A stretch of 64,000 nucleotides of DNA, taken from assembly GCF_024171955.1 (NCBI RefSeq), contig NZ_JAMTCS010000005.1, forward strand, positions 124,001 through 188,000, read 5' to 3'. Origin of the DNA: Promicromonospora thailandica. GTDB taxonomy: Bacteria > Actinomycetota > Actinomycetes > Actinomycetales > Cellulomonadaceae. Under the pieces are notes generated by a model. It was not told the DNA's origin, made no database searches, and worked only from the letters and a program-made list of their open reading frames with translations. The translations under genes were made by a program, and so were the position numbers. How positions within the stretch are numbered: position 1 is the stretch's first letter; each line of letters begins with the position of its first letter. Positions 11,009-20,818 of this stretch are shown piece by piece.

Positions 11009-14000
11009 TCAGTCCGTGAAGACGGGCTCCACCCAGTACCCGGTGCTGTCCCACGAGTACTGCGGGAAGCCCCCGCCGTAGGCGTAGCGGCCGGCGTCCA
11101 CCGGCGTGGTCAGCGGGCCCAGGGTGCGCGGCTGCGCGAAGTAGCCGGCGCCCGCGGCGTAGCCGCCGTGGGGCGCCAGGTACGACACCACGTACGTGGA
11201 CCCCGCGGTGACGTCCACCGGGGTAGGCAGCGGCACGGTCTGCCAGCCCTCGCTCCCGCCCGCGGGGGCGTCGGCAGTGGCCAGCGGGGCTCCGGCGTCC
11301 GACCACAGCGTCACGGTGTGTGCGCCCGTGTTCGCGGGCCCGCGGTAGAACCGCACGGCGCCGATCTCGCCGTCCCGGGTCACGGAGAAGCGGGTGCCGA
11401 GCTCGACGGCGGCGCCGTCGTCGGCCGAGGCCACCGGGGGCACGTCGCCGCCGAAGATCAGGCAGGGGCAGTCCCCGGACGCCGTCCGCGTCGTGAACGA
11501 CCAGGTGGTCGGCGCCACGGCGCCGCCGTCGACGCCGCTGCCCGTGAACCGGGCGGTGTACGTGGTGCCGGGCTGGAGGGCGGCGGTCGGGTTCAGCGTC
11601 GCGGTCGCGCCGCTGACGCTCAGGCTGCCGGGCACGGCCTGGTTGCCGGGTCCGGTCAGCGTGAGCGTCGCGCCGGCCGCGAGCGGCTGGGACACGGTGA
11701 CCGACACGTTCGTGTCCGTGGCCACGTCGGCGCCGCCGGAGGCGGGCGTCCGCGAGACGACGACGGGCGCCGCCGGAGCGGGCTCGAACTGCACGTCGAC
11801 GAGGTAGCTGGTGGAGGTCGTGGTCGTGGGGCGTCCCGAGCCGTACACGTACACGCCCGCGTTCTGCGGCGTGGCGAGGTCGCCGACGGTGGCGGGCGCC
11901 CCGAGCACGCCGAGGGTGGCCGGGTAGTGGCCGGACGGCGCCCGGTAGCCCACGGTGTACTCGCGCCCGGCGACGACGTCCACGGGGCTGTCGAAGGTGA
12001 TGTCCTGCCAGCCCTGCGGCACCGGGTCGGTCACGGTCGTCTGGGCGAGCACCTGGCCCTCGGGACCCCACAGGGTGGCCAGGAACGGCCCCTGGATCTG
12101 CGTCGACTTCCAGAGCTGCATGCCTGTCACCTCGCCGTCGACCCGCGGCGAGAACCGCATGCCCAGCACGACGGCGTCCGGGTCGGGCGCGGCGGCGAGG
12201 TCCGGCACCACCGTGTCGGCGTAGATGCCGCAGGGGCACGTGGCCGACGGCGGGCGCACGGTGCGGAAGCTCCACGTGCCGCCGTCGGTCAGGGGCGTGC
12301 CCTCCGCCGACTGCGCGGTGACCACGGCGGTGTGCTCGGCGAACCCGGCCCACGGCGCCGAGGGCGTGAACGTCGCGGTCCGGCTGGGCGCGTCGTAGGA
12401 CACGGTGCCCGGGACGCTGTTGCCCGCCCCGTCGGTCACCGCGAACTGCACGCTCGAGGCGACGGCGTTCTTGGAGAACGTGATGCGCAGCGGGGTGTCC
12501 AGGGCCACGCTGACCTCCCCGGGCACGGGGGCGTGCGCCGTGGCGACCAGGGGCGAGTCGTCGGTGAAGGTGAACACGGGGTCCACGTAGTAGGCGGCGT
12601 TGTCCCACGACTGGGTGGGCACGGTGCCGGCCGTGCCGTAGACGCCCGCGGGGGCGGCGGCGAACCCGCCGGGCACCGTGAGCGGCCCGGCGTCGCGGCC
12701 GAGGGACTGGAAGGCCCACGGCGTCGTCGTGTAGCCGCCGTTCGGCGCCGTGTACGACACCACGTAGGCCTCGCCCTCGACGACGGGCACGGGGGTGGTG
12801 AACGCCGCCTCCTGCCAGCCCGTGGCGGACTCGCCGGTGAACTCCACGCGGGCGAGCTGCGCGCCGGACGCGCTCCACAGCGTGCCGTGGTGCACCCCGG
12901 TGTTGGCCGCGGTCTTGTGGAAGCGGACGCCGCTCACGTAGCCGTCGGCCGCCGCGACGAACCGCAGGCCCAGCTCCACGGCCGAGGAGTCGCCCGAGGG
13001 CTTGCCGCCCGGGGTGTCGCCGTACACGGTGCACGGGCAGGTCACCTGCACGCCCCGCGACGCCGCGGGCCCGATGTTGGCGCTGTCGTCGACCGCCCGT
13101 GCCCGCAGCTGCACCGGGCCGGACCCGTACACCCGCCCGGTGTACTGCCAGCTCGACCGGCCCTCGGCGGGGTGCCACGTCGCGCCGCCGTCGAGCGAGA
13201 CCTCCACGCCCGCGACGCGGCCCCCGGCGTCGGTGGCCGTGCCGCTCACGGTGACCGCCGCCCCGCCCCGGTACGACTGCTGGGCCGGGGGGCTCTGGAT
13301 CGTCGTGGTCGGGCCGGTGGTGTCGGTGGTGCGCGTGGCCGGGGTGATCCCGGCGGCGAGACTGCCGGGCTGGACGCCCATGTCCGCGAAGAGGTTGACG
13401 GTCGCCTGCCGCATCCGGTCGTCGGCGGGTGCGCCGTTGCCGTCGTGCTTCTGGTCCAGGCCCCACGCCCACTGCACCGTGCCGGCGGAGAACACCAGCG
13501 CACCGCTGGGCGCCTTGTACAGCGTGATCGTGTGGGTCGTGGAGCCGGGGGCCACCTCGTTGCCGAAGTCCTGGAGGTACTCGGGCACGTCGCCCACCGT
13601 CTTCGACATGCGGATCAGGCCCTCGGGCCGGAACCCGTTGTCGACGTCCTCGTTCGACTCGTACCCCACGGTGTGGTCCGCCAGCACCGCGGACGAGCCG
13701 GCGGGCAGCGCGTCCAGGCCGGTGTGCCGCCAGAAGCGCAGGTCGCCCTCCTCGGCCGGGACCGTGAGCGGCAGGTCCGAGTAGTTGACCATGTAGAGCG
13801 TGCCGATGGTGCCGTTCTCGGGGTCGTTCGCGCCGGCCGCCTCGCCCGCGTACCGGGGGTCGCGCCAGGTTCCGGTCCACTCGCTGGAGGGGTCGATCTT
13901 GGTGCGGCTCCAGGTCTCCTTGTAGGAGACGAGGGTGCGGTAGGCGGTCGCCGGGCCGGCCACCGACGGCTCCCAGCGGGTGCGCCAGTACATCTCGTTC

Positions 14001-14953
14001 CCGGCGAAGAAGGCCAGGTGCACGCCCGCGTCCCGGGCCTGCTCGACGGCGGCCCGCTGCGGGCCGGACCAGTACTCGTCGTGCCCCACGGACAGGAAGA
14101 CGTCGTGGTCGAGCAGGCGTGCTCCGTCCCGGTGGGTGTCGGCGCCCGCGATGTAGGTGACGTCGTAGCCGTTCTGCTCCAGGAAGCGCACCATCGCGTA
14201 CTCGGCGCTGAAGTAGAAGTCACGGCCGTTGGCCAGCCCGCGGGTCGCGAAGGGCCGGTTGTAGCTCAGCTTGTAGGCGCGCTCGTTGGCGCCGCCGGAG
14301 TAGAAGCTGGAGCCGCCGTAGGTGTTGTACGCCTGCCACGTGGTGTCGGCGGTCTGGAAGACCATGTCGGAGGTGGAGCCGTCGTCGCGCACGACGAACG
14401 TGATGTGGCTCTGCCCGCCCGTGTCCTGCCGGGTCAGCAGCGCCACGTACACGCCGGAGACCGCGTTCGCCGGCACGTTCCAGGTGGCCGACACGGCCCA
14501 GCTCCCGCAGTCGACCAGCTCGACGGGCTCGGCCCACGCGCACTCGGGCTGGTGCTGCGGCAGCGACGCGCTCGGGGTGACGGAGTCGATGCGGCGCGCC
14601 CCGAGCCCGCCGTACCAGCCGGTGCGGAAGATGTCGACGGTGTAGGCGCGGGCGTCCGTGTCGATCTTGAACGCGAGGCTGTCGCCCGCGTCCACGCTCA
14701 TCTGCGTGGCGAAACCCTGGATGCTGGGGTCGCCGGCGCCCTCGATGTCCCAGACCAGCGGCGACGTGCCCGGCTTCGAGTTCTCGCACACGATCGGGTT
14801 GCCCCCGGGGGCGCACGGGTCGGTGTCGGCGCTGGCGGTCGGGACCGCCGCGAGCAGGCCGGACGACAGGGAGAGCGCGGCCACGGCGAGGAGCGCCGGC
14901 AGGCGCAGGCCACGGCGGGACCGGAATGACGGGAGTGCGAGGGTAGTGCCCAC
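11009..14953 (-). CDS. Large secreted multidomain protein: dimethylformamidase-beta-like domain, Ig-like and three DUF4082 repeats
   Basis: 1314 aa with signal peptide (residues 1-42, ending TASA). Residues about 45-520 resemble the large (beta) subunit of N,N-dimethylformamidase, including LLDHDVFLSVGHDEYWSG near 286, a glutamine-amidotransferase-like fold of unproven activity. An Ig-like domain follows (about 540-635), then an alternating series: DUF4082-like (about 640-780), Big_5-like Ig (795-890), DUF4082 (900-1040), Big_5 (1055-1150), DUF4082 (1160-1314). Each DUF4082 unit opens with a Cys-Pro-Cys motif (CPCTVYG, CPCGIYA, CPCLIFG) at about residues 639, 904 and 1158. There is no sorting signal or membrane anchor. 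The repeats suggest carbohydrate or wall binding. Confidence 0.8.
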   Translation of the reverse strand: MGTTLALPSFRSRRGLRLPALLAVAALSLSSGLLAAVPTASADTDPCAPGGNPIVCENSKPGTSPLVWDIEGAGDPSIQGFATQMSVDAGDSLAFKIDTDARAYTVDIFRTGWYGGLGARRIDSVTPSASLPQHQPECAWAEPVELVDCGSWAVSATWNVPANAVSGVYVALLTRQDTGGQSHITFVVRDDGSTSDMVFQTADTTWQAYNTYGGSSFYSGGANERAYKLSYNRPFATRGLANGRDFYFSAEYAMVRFLEQNGYDVTYIAGADTHRDGARLLDHDVFLSVGHDEYWSGPQRAAVEQARDAGVHLAFFAGNEMYWRTRWEPSVAGPATAYRTLVSYKETWSRTKIDPSSEWTGTWRDPRYAGEAAGANDPENGTIGTLYMVNYSDLPLTVPAEEGDLRFWRHTGLDALPAGSSAVLADHTVGYESNEDVDNGFRPEGLIRMSKTVGDVPEYLQDFGNEVAPGSTTHTITLYKAPSGALVFSAGTVQWAWGLDQKHDGNGAPADDRMRQATVNLFADMGVQPGSLAAGITPATRTTDTTGPTTTIQSPPAQQSYRGGAAVTVSGTATDAGGRVAGVEVSLDGGATWHPAEGRSSWQYTGRVYGSGPVQLRARAVDDSANIGPAASRGVQVTCPCTVYGDTPGGKPSGDSSAVELGLRFVAAADGYVSGVRFHKTAANTGVHHGTLWSASGAQLARVEFTGESATGWQEAAFTTPVPVVEGEAYVVSYTAPNGGYTTTPWAFQSLGRDAGPLTVPGGFAAAPAGVYGTAGTVPTQSWDNAAYYVDPVFTFTDDSPLVATAHAPVPGEVSVALDTPLRITFSKNAVASSVQFAVTDGAGNSVPGTVSYDAPSRTATFTPSAPWAGFAEHTAVVTAQSAEGTPLTDGGTWSFRTVRPPSATCPCGIYADTVVPDLAAAPDPDAVVLGMRFSPRVDGEVTGMQLWKSTQIQGPFLATLWGPEGQVLAQTTVTDPVPQGWQDITFDSPVDVVAGREYTVGYRAPSGHYPATLGVLGAPATVGDLATPQNAGVYVYGSGRPTTTTSTSYLVDVQFEPAPAAPVVVSRTPASGGADVATDTNVSVTVSQPLAAGATLTLTGPGNQAVPGSLSVSGATATLNPTAALQPGTTYTARFTGSGVDGGAVAPTTWSFTTRTASGDCPCLIFGGDVPPVASADDGAAVELGTRFSVTRDGEIGAVRFYRGPANTGAHTVTLWSDAGAPLATADAPAGGSEGWQTVPLPTPVDVTAGSTYVVSYLAPHGGYAAGAGYFAQPRTLGPLTTPVDAGRYAYGGGFPQYSWDSTGYWVEPVFTD

Positions 14954-15041
14954 GTCGCCACCCTAGGAGCGTGGTGGCCGCGACGACGGTGTGAACGGGG
15001 ATGATCACCCCCGGTTCACCCGTCTGCATGCACCTGCGCGG

Positions 15042-15647
15042 TCAGGCGCGTGCGGTGTGGTACTTGCCCTGCGCGGTCAGCAGCCCCTCGGTGACGAGCA
15101 GCTCGACGGCGTCGGCGGCGTCGTCCACCAGGATGGGCAGGTCCTTGCGCTCCGTGCCGGAGAAGTCGCGCAGCACGTAGTCGGCGGTGTCCATGCGGCC
15201 CGGCGGGCGGCCGACGCCCACCCGCACGCGGTGGTAGTCCTTGGTGCCGAGCGCCTTGGTGGTGTCGCGCAGCCCGTTGTGCCCGCCCTCGCCGCCGCCG
15301 ATCTTGAGCTTGATCGTGTCGAAGGGGATGTCCACCTCGTCGTGCACCATGACCACCTGCTCGGCGGGCACGTCGTAGTACTGCGCGAGCGCGCTGACGG
15401 GGCCGCCGGAGGTGTTCATGTACGTGGTCGGCTTGGCCAGCACGACGCGCGGTCCGGGGGCGCCCCCGGGCAGGACGCCGAGCCGCGTCTCCGCGACGAC
15501 GGCCTGGGCGCGCGCGTGCCGCGAGAACCGCGCACCGGTGCGCTCGGCGAGCAGGTCCAGCACCATCTGACCCACGTTGTGCCGGTTGCCGGCGTACTTC
15601 GGTCCGGGGTTCCCGAGGCCGACGACGAGCCAGGGCCGGTCACTCAT
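15042..15647 (-). CDS. pth: Peptidyl-tRNA hydrolase
   Basis: 201 aa, full length. It releases tRNA from peptidyl-tRNA that drops off ribosomes. Seen: [19 protein letters not shown] with the substrate-binding Asn13 and catalytic His23, TYMNTSGG, the general-base loop [10 protein letters not shown] at about residue 100, and [12 protein letters not shown]. The ATG is preceded by AAAGGA. It lies 178 bp downstream of rplY on the same strand, the usual actinobacterial pair. Confidence 0.97.
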   Translation of the reverse strand: MSDRPWLVVGLGNPGPKYAGNRHNVGQMVLDLLAERTGARFSRHARAQAVVAETRLGVLPGGAPGPRVVLAKPTTYMNTSGGPVSALAQYYDVPAEQVVMVHDEVDIPFDTIKLKIGGGEGGHNGLRDTTKALGTKDYHRVRVGVGRPPGRMDTADYVLRDFSGTERKDLPILVDDAADAVELLVTEGLLTAQGKYHTARA

Positions 15648-15783
15648 GTCAGGTTCCTTTCACGGCGGGGTGACGGACGTGCGACGGCGGGGCCGCCCGG
15701 AGACGAGCCGGGCCGAGGCAGGACCCGCGCCGCGCACGATCATCTCGCGCGCGGACCCGCGGGTTCTCCCTCGGCCCGTACGT

Positions 15784-15800
15784 CCCGGCTCAGGGCCGGG
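15784..15800 (-). terminator. Possible small hairpin between rplY and pth
   Basis: CCCGGC/GCCGGG 6-bp stem with 5-base loop just after the rplY stop. Weak: short stem, no U tract. Confidence 0.3.
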
Positions 15801-15825
15801 GCAGCCTCTGCCCGACGGAAGGGGC

Positions 15826-16431
15826 TCAGCCCTCCGCGGGGGCCTCGGCGGCGGACTCGGCGGAGTCGGCCGACTCCTCGTCCGCGCTGGCCTCGCCACG
15901 CGGCTCGGTGATCAGGACCACGACGGCCTTCGGGTCGGTCAGCAGCGTGGCGCCGGCCGGGAGGGTGACCTCCTCGGCGTGCACCTGCGCGCCGGCCTCG
16001 AGGCCCTCGATGGAGACGTCGACCGACTCGGGCAGGTGCGTCGCCTCGGCCTCGACCGACAGCGTCTGCTCCTCGACCAGGTGGATGGTGCCCGGGGCCG
16101 ACTCGCCCACGATGTTCACGGTCACGTCGACGGTGATCTTCTCGCCGGCACGGACGACCTGCAGGTCGATGTGCTCGATGACGTTGCGGACCGGGTCGCG
16201 CTGGACGTCCTTGGCGACGGCGAGCTGGCCCTTGCCGTCGAGCTCGATCGACAGCAGCACGTTGGTCTGGCGCAGCGCGAGCATCGACTCGTGGCCGGGC
16301 AGCGTCACGTGCACGGGGTCCGTGCCGTGCCCGTACAGGACAGCGGGGATCTTGTTGTCGCGGCGGATGCGGCGGGCCGCACCCTTGCCGAACTCGGTGC
16401 GGGGCTCGGCGGCGAGCTTGATCTCGGCCAT
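15826..16431 (-). CDS. rplY: 50S ribosomal protein L25/general stress protein Ctc
   Basis: 201 aa, the long Ctc form: an N-terminal L25 domain that binds 5S rRNA (residues 1-95: EPRTEFGKGAARRIRRDNKIPAVLYGHG) plus a C-terminal TL5-type beta domain, ending in an acidic Ala/Glu/Ser tail of about 20 residues. Ribosome-binding site AGGAG lies about nine bases before the ATG. It is upstream of pth. The 220-bp leader up to the next gene contains no recognisable r-protein autoregulatory element. Confidence 0.96.
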   Translation of the reverse strand: MAEIKLAAEPRTEFGKGAARRIRRDNKIPAVLYGHGTDPVHVTLPGHESMLALRQTNVLLSIELDGKGQLAVAKDVQRDPVRNVIEHIDLQVVRAGEKITVDVTVNIVGESAPGTIHLVEEQTLSVEAEATHLPESVDVSIEGLEAGAQVHAEEVTLPAGATLLTDPKAVVVLITEPRGEASADEESADSAESAAEAPAEG

Positions 16432-16659
16432 GGGAACTCACTCCTGAAAGGTCTTGTGTGCAACTCGAAGATGGCGGCTGCGTCGGCGCGGGACACGTGA
16501 CGGGCACGGAGCAGGCACGGAGCGGACACGCGAGGCGGAGTGCTGTGGACTCCACCAGGGGCCGCCGACGGCCGCCCAGTCGATCACGGACGCCGGCCGA
16601 GTGCTCGCGGGATCAGGTCCCGTCGCGGCCGTCAGGCGTCCCTCGCCGAGGCAACCTGA

Positions 16660-17865
16660 CTACTGTACCCGCTCGTCGGCCCGGTCCGCACCGACGGGCG
16701 GTGTGACGCCGATCGTGGGCTGGGTACGGCGCGGCCGGTAGACCACCTGGACGTGGAACACGAACCGCAGCAGGAACGCCACGATGAGCGTGATCGCCTG
16801 CACCAGGACGGGCCACATGCCCGTGTGCTCGACCAGCCACCACAGCACGGGCAGGCGGATCACCGCCTCGGTGCCGTTGAACGCGAACGAGTGCGCGAAC
16901 CGCGACCAGACGCTGCGACCCTCGTTGCGCAGGTCGCGGAAGACAAACCGCTCCTGCAGCAGGAAGTTGGTGACGATGGTGACGACGGCGGAGATCACGG
17001 CCCCGGCCACGTAGTGCATGCCGACGCCGGTGAGCGCCCACAGGATGAGCACGTTGAGCACCGCGCCGAAGCCGCCGATGATCGCGAACCGCGACATCCG
17101 GCCGAACCGCAGGGCGGCGAGCTGCTCCAGGTAGCGCAGCCCGGTCCGGAGCGTCGCCTTGGAGTGCCCGGCGTACCGCTCGCCGAAGACGAAGGGCTCC
17201 TCGCCCACGGCGAGGCGGTTGCGGGCCAGGATCTCCAGCAGGATCTTGAACCCGCGCGGGTGCAGCGCGTCGAGGTCCAGCCGCTCCACCCGGGCCGCGA
17301 AGAACCCCGTGAGCGGGTCGGTCACGTTGCGCAGGCGCGTGGGGAACATCGAGCGCGCCAGCAGCGCCGACGCGATCGAGACGCCGTGCCGCCACCAGCC
17401 GTCCAGGCCGCCCGCGTCGCCGTCGCCGGTGTACCGGGAGGCCACCACGAGGTCGAGGCCCGACTCGCGCCCGCGCGTGACGAGGGCCGGCACGAGCTCC
17501 GGCGGGTGCTGCAGGTCGCCGTCCATGACGACCGCCCACTCGCTGGTCACGGTGCGCAGGCCGGCCACGACCGCCCCGCTCAGCCCGCCCTGCGGCTGCT
17601 CCCGGTGCAGCAGCCGGACGGGGACGGGCGCCGTGGCCGCGACCTCGCGGATGCGCTCGGGGGTGTCGTCGGTGGAGTCGTCGACGAAGAGGATCTCCAC
17701 CAGGTCGGGCGCCCCCACGGGGGCCGGGCCGCCCTCGGGTCCGGACGGGACGGCGGAGGAGCGACCGTCGTCGGGCAGCACGCCGAAGGCGGCGCACAGC
17801 CGCTCGGTGAGCGCGCGGACGTTCGGCCCCTCGTTGAACGTCGGGACCACGACGGTGACGGTCAC
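16660..17865 (-). CDS. Dolichol-phosphate-mannose-synthase-like GT2 fused to GtrA domain
   Basis: 401 aa. Residues 1-240 are a family-2 glycosyltransferase: VTVTVVVPTFNEGPNV, LFVDDSTDDTPE, then the nucleotide-sugar/metal motif VVMDGDLQHPPEL near residue 112 and LTGFFAARV. Residues about 265-390 hold four membrane helices of a GtrA/DPMS domain (FAIIGGFGAVLNVLILWAL). The GTG at 17865 is chosen because AGGGGGAGGG lies directly before it; a GTG-less extension of 19 codons is possible. The product probably charges polyprenyl phosphate with a sugar used by membrane glycosyltransferases such as the Pmt encoded at 45.7 kb (inference). Confidence 0.85.
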   Translation of the reverse strand: MTVTVVVPTFNEGPNVRALTERLCAAFGVLPDDGRSSAVPSGPEGGPAPVGAPDLVEILFVDDSTDDTPERIREVAATAPVPVRLLHREQPQGGLSGAVVAGLRTVTSEWAVVMDGDLQHPPELVPALVTRGRESGLDLVVASRYTGDGDAGGLDGWWRHGVSIASALLARSMFPTRLRNVTDPLTGFFAARVERLDLDALHPRGFKILLEILARNRLAVGEEPFVFGERYAGHSKATLRTGLRYLEQLAALRFGRMSRFAIIGGFGAVLNVLILWALTGVGMHYVAGAVISAVVTIVTNFLLQERFVFRDLRNEGRSVWSRFAHSFAFNGTEAVIRLPVLWWLVEHTGMWPVLVQAITLIVAFLLRFVFHVQVVYRPRRTQPTIGVTPPVGADRADERVQ

Positions 17866-17943
17866 TGACCCTCCCCCTGAGATGCTCAAGACACGGTCCC
17901 CTGTCGACCACGCCTCAGTCAAGTGCCCGCCCGCCGGTCCGGC

Positions 17944-18924
17944 TCAGGAGTTGCCGTCGAACAGCGAGGTCACCGAGCCGTCCGAGTGCACCTCGTTGAT
18001 CGCCGACGCCAGCAGCGGAGCGATGGAGAGTACCTTGAGCGACTCGAACCGGCGGTCCTCCGGGATGGGCAGCGTGTCGGTGACGACCACCTCGCGCGCC
18101 CCGCACTCGGTGAGCCGCTGCCGGGCCGGGCCGGACAGCACGCCGTGCGTGGCCGCCACGGTGACCGACTTGGCGCCGGCCGCCATGATGACCTTCACCG
18201 CCTCGGCGATGGTGCCGCCGGTGTCGATCAGGTCGTCCACCAGCACGCAGTCCTTGCCCTGCACGTCACCCACCACGCGGTTGGCGACCGACTGGTTGGG
18301 GCGCGTGACGTCGCGCGTCTTGTGCACGAACGCGAGCGGGCCGCCGCCCAGCTTCGACGCCCAGATCTCGGCGACGCGGATGCGGCCGGCGTCGGGCGAC
18401 ACGACCGTGACGTTGTCGACGTCCACGCGGCTGCGCACGTAGTCCACGAGGATCGGCATGGCCCACAGGTGGTCCACGGGGCCGTCGAAGAAGCCCTGGA
18501 TCTGCGCGGTGTGCAGGTCCACGCTCATCAGGCGGTCCGCGCCGGCCGTCTTGAACAGGTCGGCGATCAGGCGGGCCGAGATCGGCTCGCGGCCCCGGCT
18601 CTTCTTGTCCTGCCGGGCGTAGCCGAAGAACGGCGCCACCACGGTGACGGAGTGCGCGGAGGCGCGCTTGGCGGCGTCGACCATGAGCAGCTGCTCCATG
18701 ATCCACTGGTTGACCGGCATCGTGTGCGACTGCAGGAGGAACAGGTCCATGCCGCGCACGGACTCGCTGAACCGCACGTAGGTCTCGCTGTTGGCGAAGT
18801 CGTACGCGGACACGCCGAGGAGGTCGATGCCCAGCTCCTTCGCGACGTTCTTCGCCAGCTCGGGGTGCGCCCGTCCGGACGCGAGGACGAGCGGGTGACG
18901 GTTCGGGCCGGGTGTGCTGGACAT
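17944..18924 (-). CDS. prs: Ribose-phosphate pyrophosphokinase
   Basis: 326 aa. It makes PRPP from ribose 5-phosphate and ATP. Seen: LVLASGRAHPELAKNVAKELG, the flexible-loop region FFGYARQDKKSRGREPISARL, SVDLHTAQIQGFFDGPVDHL and the PRPP-binding motif VLVDDLIDTGGTIAEA. The start ATG overlaps the glmU stop (TGATG), so translation is coupled, the standard glmU-prs arrangement of actinobacteria. Confidence 0.97.
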   Translation of the reverse strand: MSSTPGPNRHPLVLASGRAHPELAKNVAKELGIDLLGVSAYDFANSETYVRFSESVRGMDLFLLQSHTMPVNQWIMEQLLMVDAAKRASAHSVTVVAPFFGYARQDKKSRGREPISARLIADLFKTAGADRLMSVDLHTAQIQGFFDGPVDHLWAMPILVDYVRSRVDVDNVTVVSPDAGRIRVAEIWASKLGGGPLAFVHKTRDVTRPNQSVANRVVGDVQGKDCVLVDDLIDTGGTIAEAVKVIMAAGAKSVTVAATHGVLSGPARQRLTECGAREVVVTDTLPIPEDRRFESLKVLSIAPLLASAINEVHSDGSVTSLFDGNS

Positions 18925-20558
18925 CAGTGGGTATTTCCTTCCGTGTCGGCCCCTCCTGCAGGGACCTGGTCGGCCTCGGCCTGTGCGGCCGCGGCCCGCG
19001 GGGCAGGGGCCCCGGCTGCATTCTGCTGCGCGAGCTGACGCTGCGCCTGGTCGCCGAGACCCGACGACGCGCCGAGAGCACCGGCCGCGGCGTCCGCCGC
19101 CGCCGTCCCGGGCCGACGACGGGCGACCCAGCCCTCGATGTTGCGCTGCTGCCCCGCGGTGACGCCGAGGGCGCCCGCGGGCACGTCCCGGCGGATCACC
19201 GACCCGGCGGCGGTGTACGCGCCGTCGCCCACGGACACGGGCGCGACGAACATGTTGTCCGCGCCGGTGCGGGCGTGCGAGCCGATCACCGTGCGGTGCT
19301 TGTGCACGCCGTCGTAGTTGACGGTCACGGACGCGGCGCCGATGTTGCTGTGCTCGCCGATCGTCGCGTCGCCCACGTAGGAGAGGTGCGGCACCTTGCT
19401 GCCGTCACCGATCTCCGCGTTCTTCGTCTCGACGAAGGTGCCGATCTTGCCCTTGCGGCCGAGGCGGGTGCCGGGCCGCAGGTAGGCGAACGGGCCCACC
19501 GACGCGCCCTCGCCGATCACCGCGAGGGACCCGTGCGTGCGGATCACGGTGGCGCCCGCGCCCACCTCGACGTCGGTCAGCGTGGTGTCCGGGCCGATGG
19601 TGGCGCCCGACGCGACGACCGTGGTGCCCTGGAGCTGCGTGTTGGGCAGCAGCGTGACGTCGGGGGCGAGCTCGACGTCGACGTCGATCCACGTGGTGGC
19701 CGGGTCCTGGACCGTGACGCCGGCGCGCTGCCACTCCTCGACGACGCGCCGGTTCATCTCGCGCGCCAGCACGGACAGGGCCACGCGGTCGTTGACGCCC
19801 TCGACCAGCATCGGGTCGTCCGCGAGCAGCGCCCGCACGTGCAGGCCCTCGTTGCGCGCGAAGGCGATCACGTCGGTCAGGTAGACCTCGCCCTGCGCGT
19901 TCTTGCTGCCCAGGCCGCCGAGGCCCCGGCGCAGCGTCGCGGCGTCGAACACGTAGACCGACGAGTTGATCTCGCGGATCTCGAGCTGGTCCGCCGAGGC
20001 GTCCTTGTGCTCCACGATCTCCAGCACGTCGCCCGTGTCCTTCTCCCGGACGATGCGGCCGTAGCCCGTGGCGTCGTCGACCTCGGTGGTGAGCACCGTG
20101 ACGGCGTTGCCGTCGGCGTGGTGCGCCGACAGGAGCTGACCGAGCGTCGCACCGTCCAGCAGGGGCACGTCTCCCGCGACGACCACGACGGCGCCGTCGA
20201 GGCCCTCGCCCACGAGCTCGCCGTCCGCGAGGCCGGCTGCGGCCGACGCCGCCTGCGCCTTGGCGTCGAGCGCCGCCAGGGCGCACTGCACGGCGCGACC
20301 GGTGCCCGGGATCTGGTCCTGGTCGACCAGGATCGCGGCGGGGTCGAGCCGCGCGACGGCGGCGGCGACCTGCTCGCGCTCGTGCCGCACCACCACGGCG
20401 ACCTGACCCGGCTCGAGCTCACGCGCCGCCGTCAGCGCGTGCCCCACCATCGGCTTGCCGCCGAGCGGATGCAGGACCTTCGGCAACGCGGACTTCATGC
20501 GGGTGCCCTGGCCGGCGGCGAGGACGATGACTGCTGCCGGCTGAGGTGTGTCGGTCAC
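18924..20558 (-). CDS. glmU: Bifunctional GlcNAc-1-P uridyltransferase / GlcN-1-P acetyltransferase
   Basis: 544 aa. Makes UDP-GlcNAc for peptidoglycan. The N-terminal pyrophosphorylase domain has VLAAGQGTRMKSALPKVLH and VVVAGDVPLLDG; the C-terminal left-handed beta helix has hexapeptide repeats and the acetyltransferase stretch RPGTRLGRKGKIGTFVETKN. The GTG at 20558 gives VTDTPQPAAVIVLAAGQG; GGAG lies about five bases upstream. After residue ~485 there is an extra disordered Ala/Gln-rich tail of about 55 residues beyond the usual end. Upstream is tRNA-Gln. Confidence 0.96.
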   Translation of the reverse strand: MTDTPQPAAVIVLAAGQGTRMKSALPKVLHPLGGKPMVGHALTAARELEPGQVAVVVRHEREQVAAAVARLDPAAILVDQDQIPGTGRAVQCALAALDAKAQAASAAAGLADGELVGEGLDGAVVVVAGDVPLLDGATLGQLLSAHHADGNAVTVLTTEVDDATGYGRIVREKDTGDVLEIVEHKDASADQLEIREINSSVYVFDAATLRRGLGGLGSKNAQGEVYLTDVIAFARNEGLHVRALLADDPMLVEGVNDRVALSVLAREMNRRVVEEWQRAGVTVQDPATTWIDVDVELAPDVTLLPNTQLQGTTVVASGATIGPDTTLTDVEVGAGATVIRTHGSLAVIGEGASVGPFAYLRPGTRLGRKGKIGTFVETKNAEIGDGSKVPHLSYVGDATIGEHSNIGAASVTVNYDGVHKHRTVIGSHARTGADNMFVAPVSVGDGAYTAAGSVIRRDVPAGALGVTAGQQRNIEGWVARRRPGTAAADAAAGALGASSGLGDQAQRQLAQQNAAGAPAPRAAAAQAEADQVPAGGADTEGNTH

Positions 20559-20595
20559 GGGTGCTCCGATCGGTGGGTGCGTCAGATCCGGACGG

Positions 20596-20667
20596 CTCCG
20601 CCCCCAGGATTCGAACCTGGACCAAAGGCACCAAAAACCTCTGTGCTGCCGATTACACCAAGGCGGA
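20596..20667 (-). tRNA. tRNA-Gln (anticodon UUG)
   Basis: A 72-base cloverleaf on the minus strand: acceptor TCCGCCT/GGGCGGA (one T-G pair), D arm GTG...CAC, anticodon stem GAGGT/GCCTT with loop TTTTGGT and anticodon TTG (bases 20632-20634), T arm CCAGG-TTCGAAT-CCTGG, discriminator G; CCA not encoded. The tRNA-Gln/glmU linkage is typical of actinobacteria. Confidence 0.95.
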
Positions 20668-20818
20668 CCGGGCGCGCGCGAGGCCCGTCGTGCCCCGGGG
20701 CAGCCGTGTGCCACCGTCGCACGTCCGTGAACAGTCTGCCAGGTCCGCGGGGATGCCCCGTGCCGTACCACGGGATCACCACCGAACCCGCCACGTGCCG
20801 TCAGGCACAATGAACTCC

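Noticed and set aside
20597-20667. Prophage or island attachment site at tRNA-Gln
   Set aside because: No integrase gene and no repeat of the tRNA 3' end was noticed nearby; flanks are housekeeping genes.
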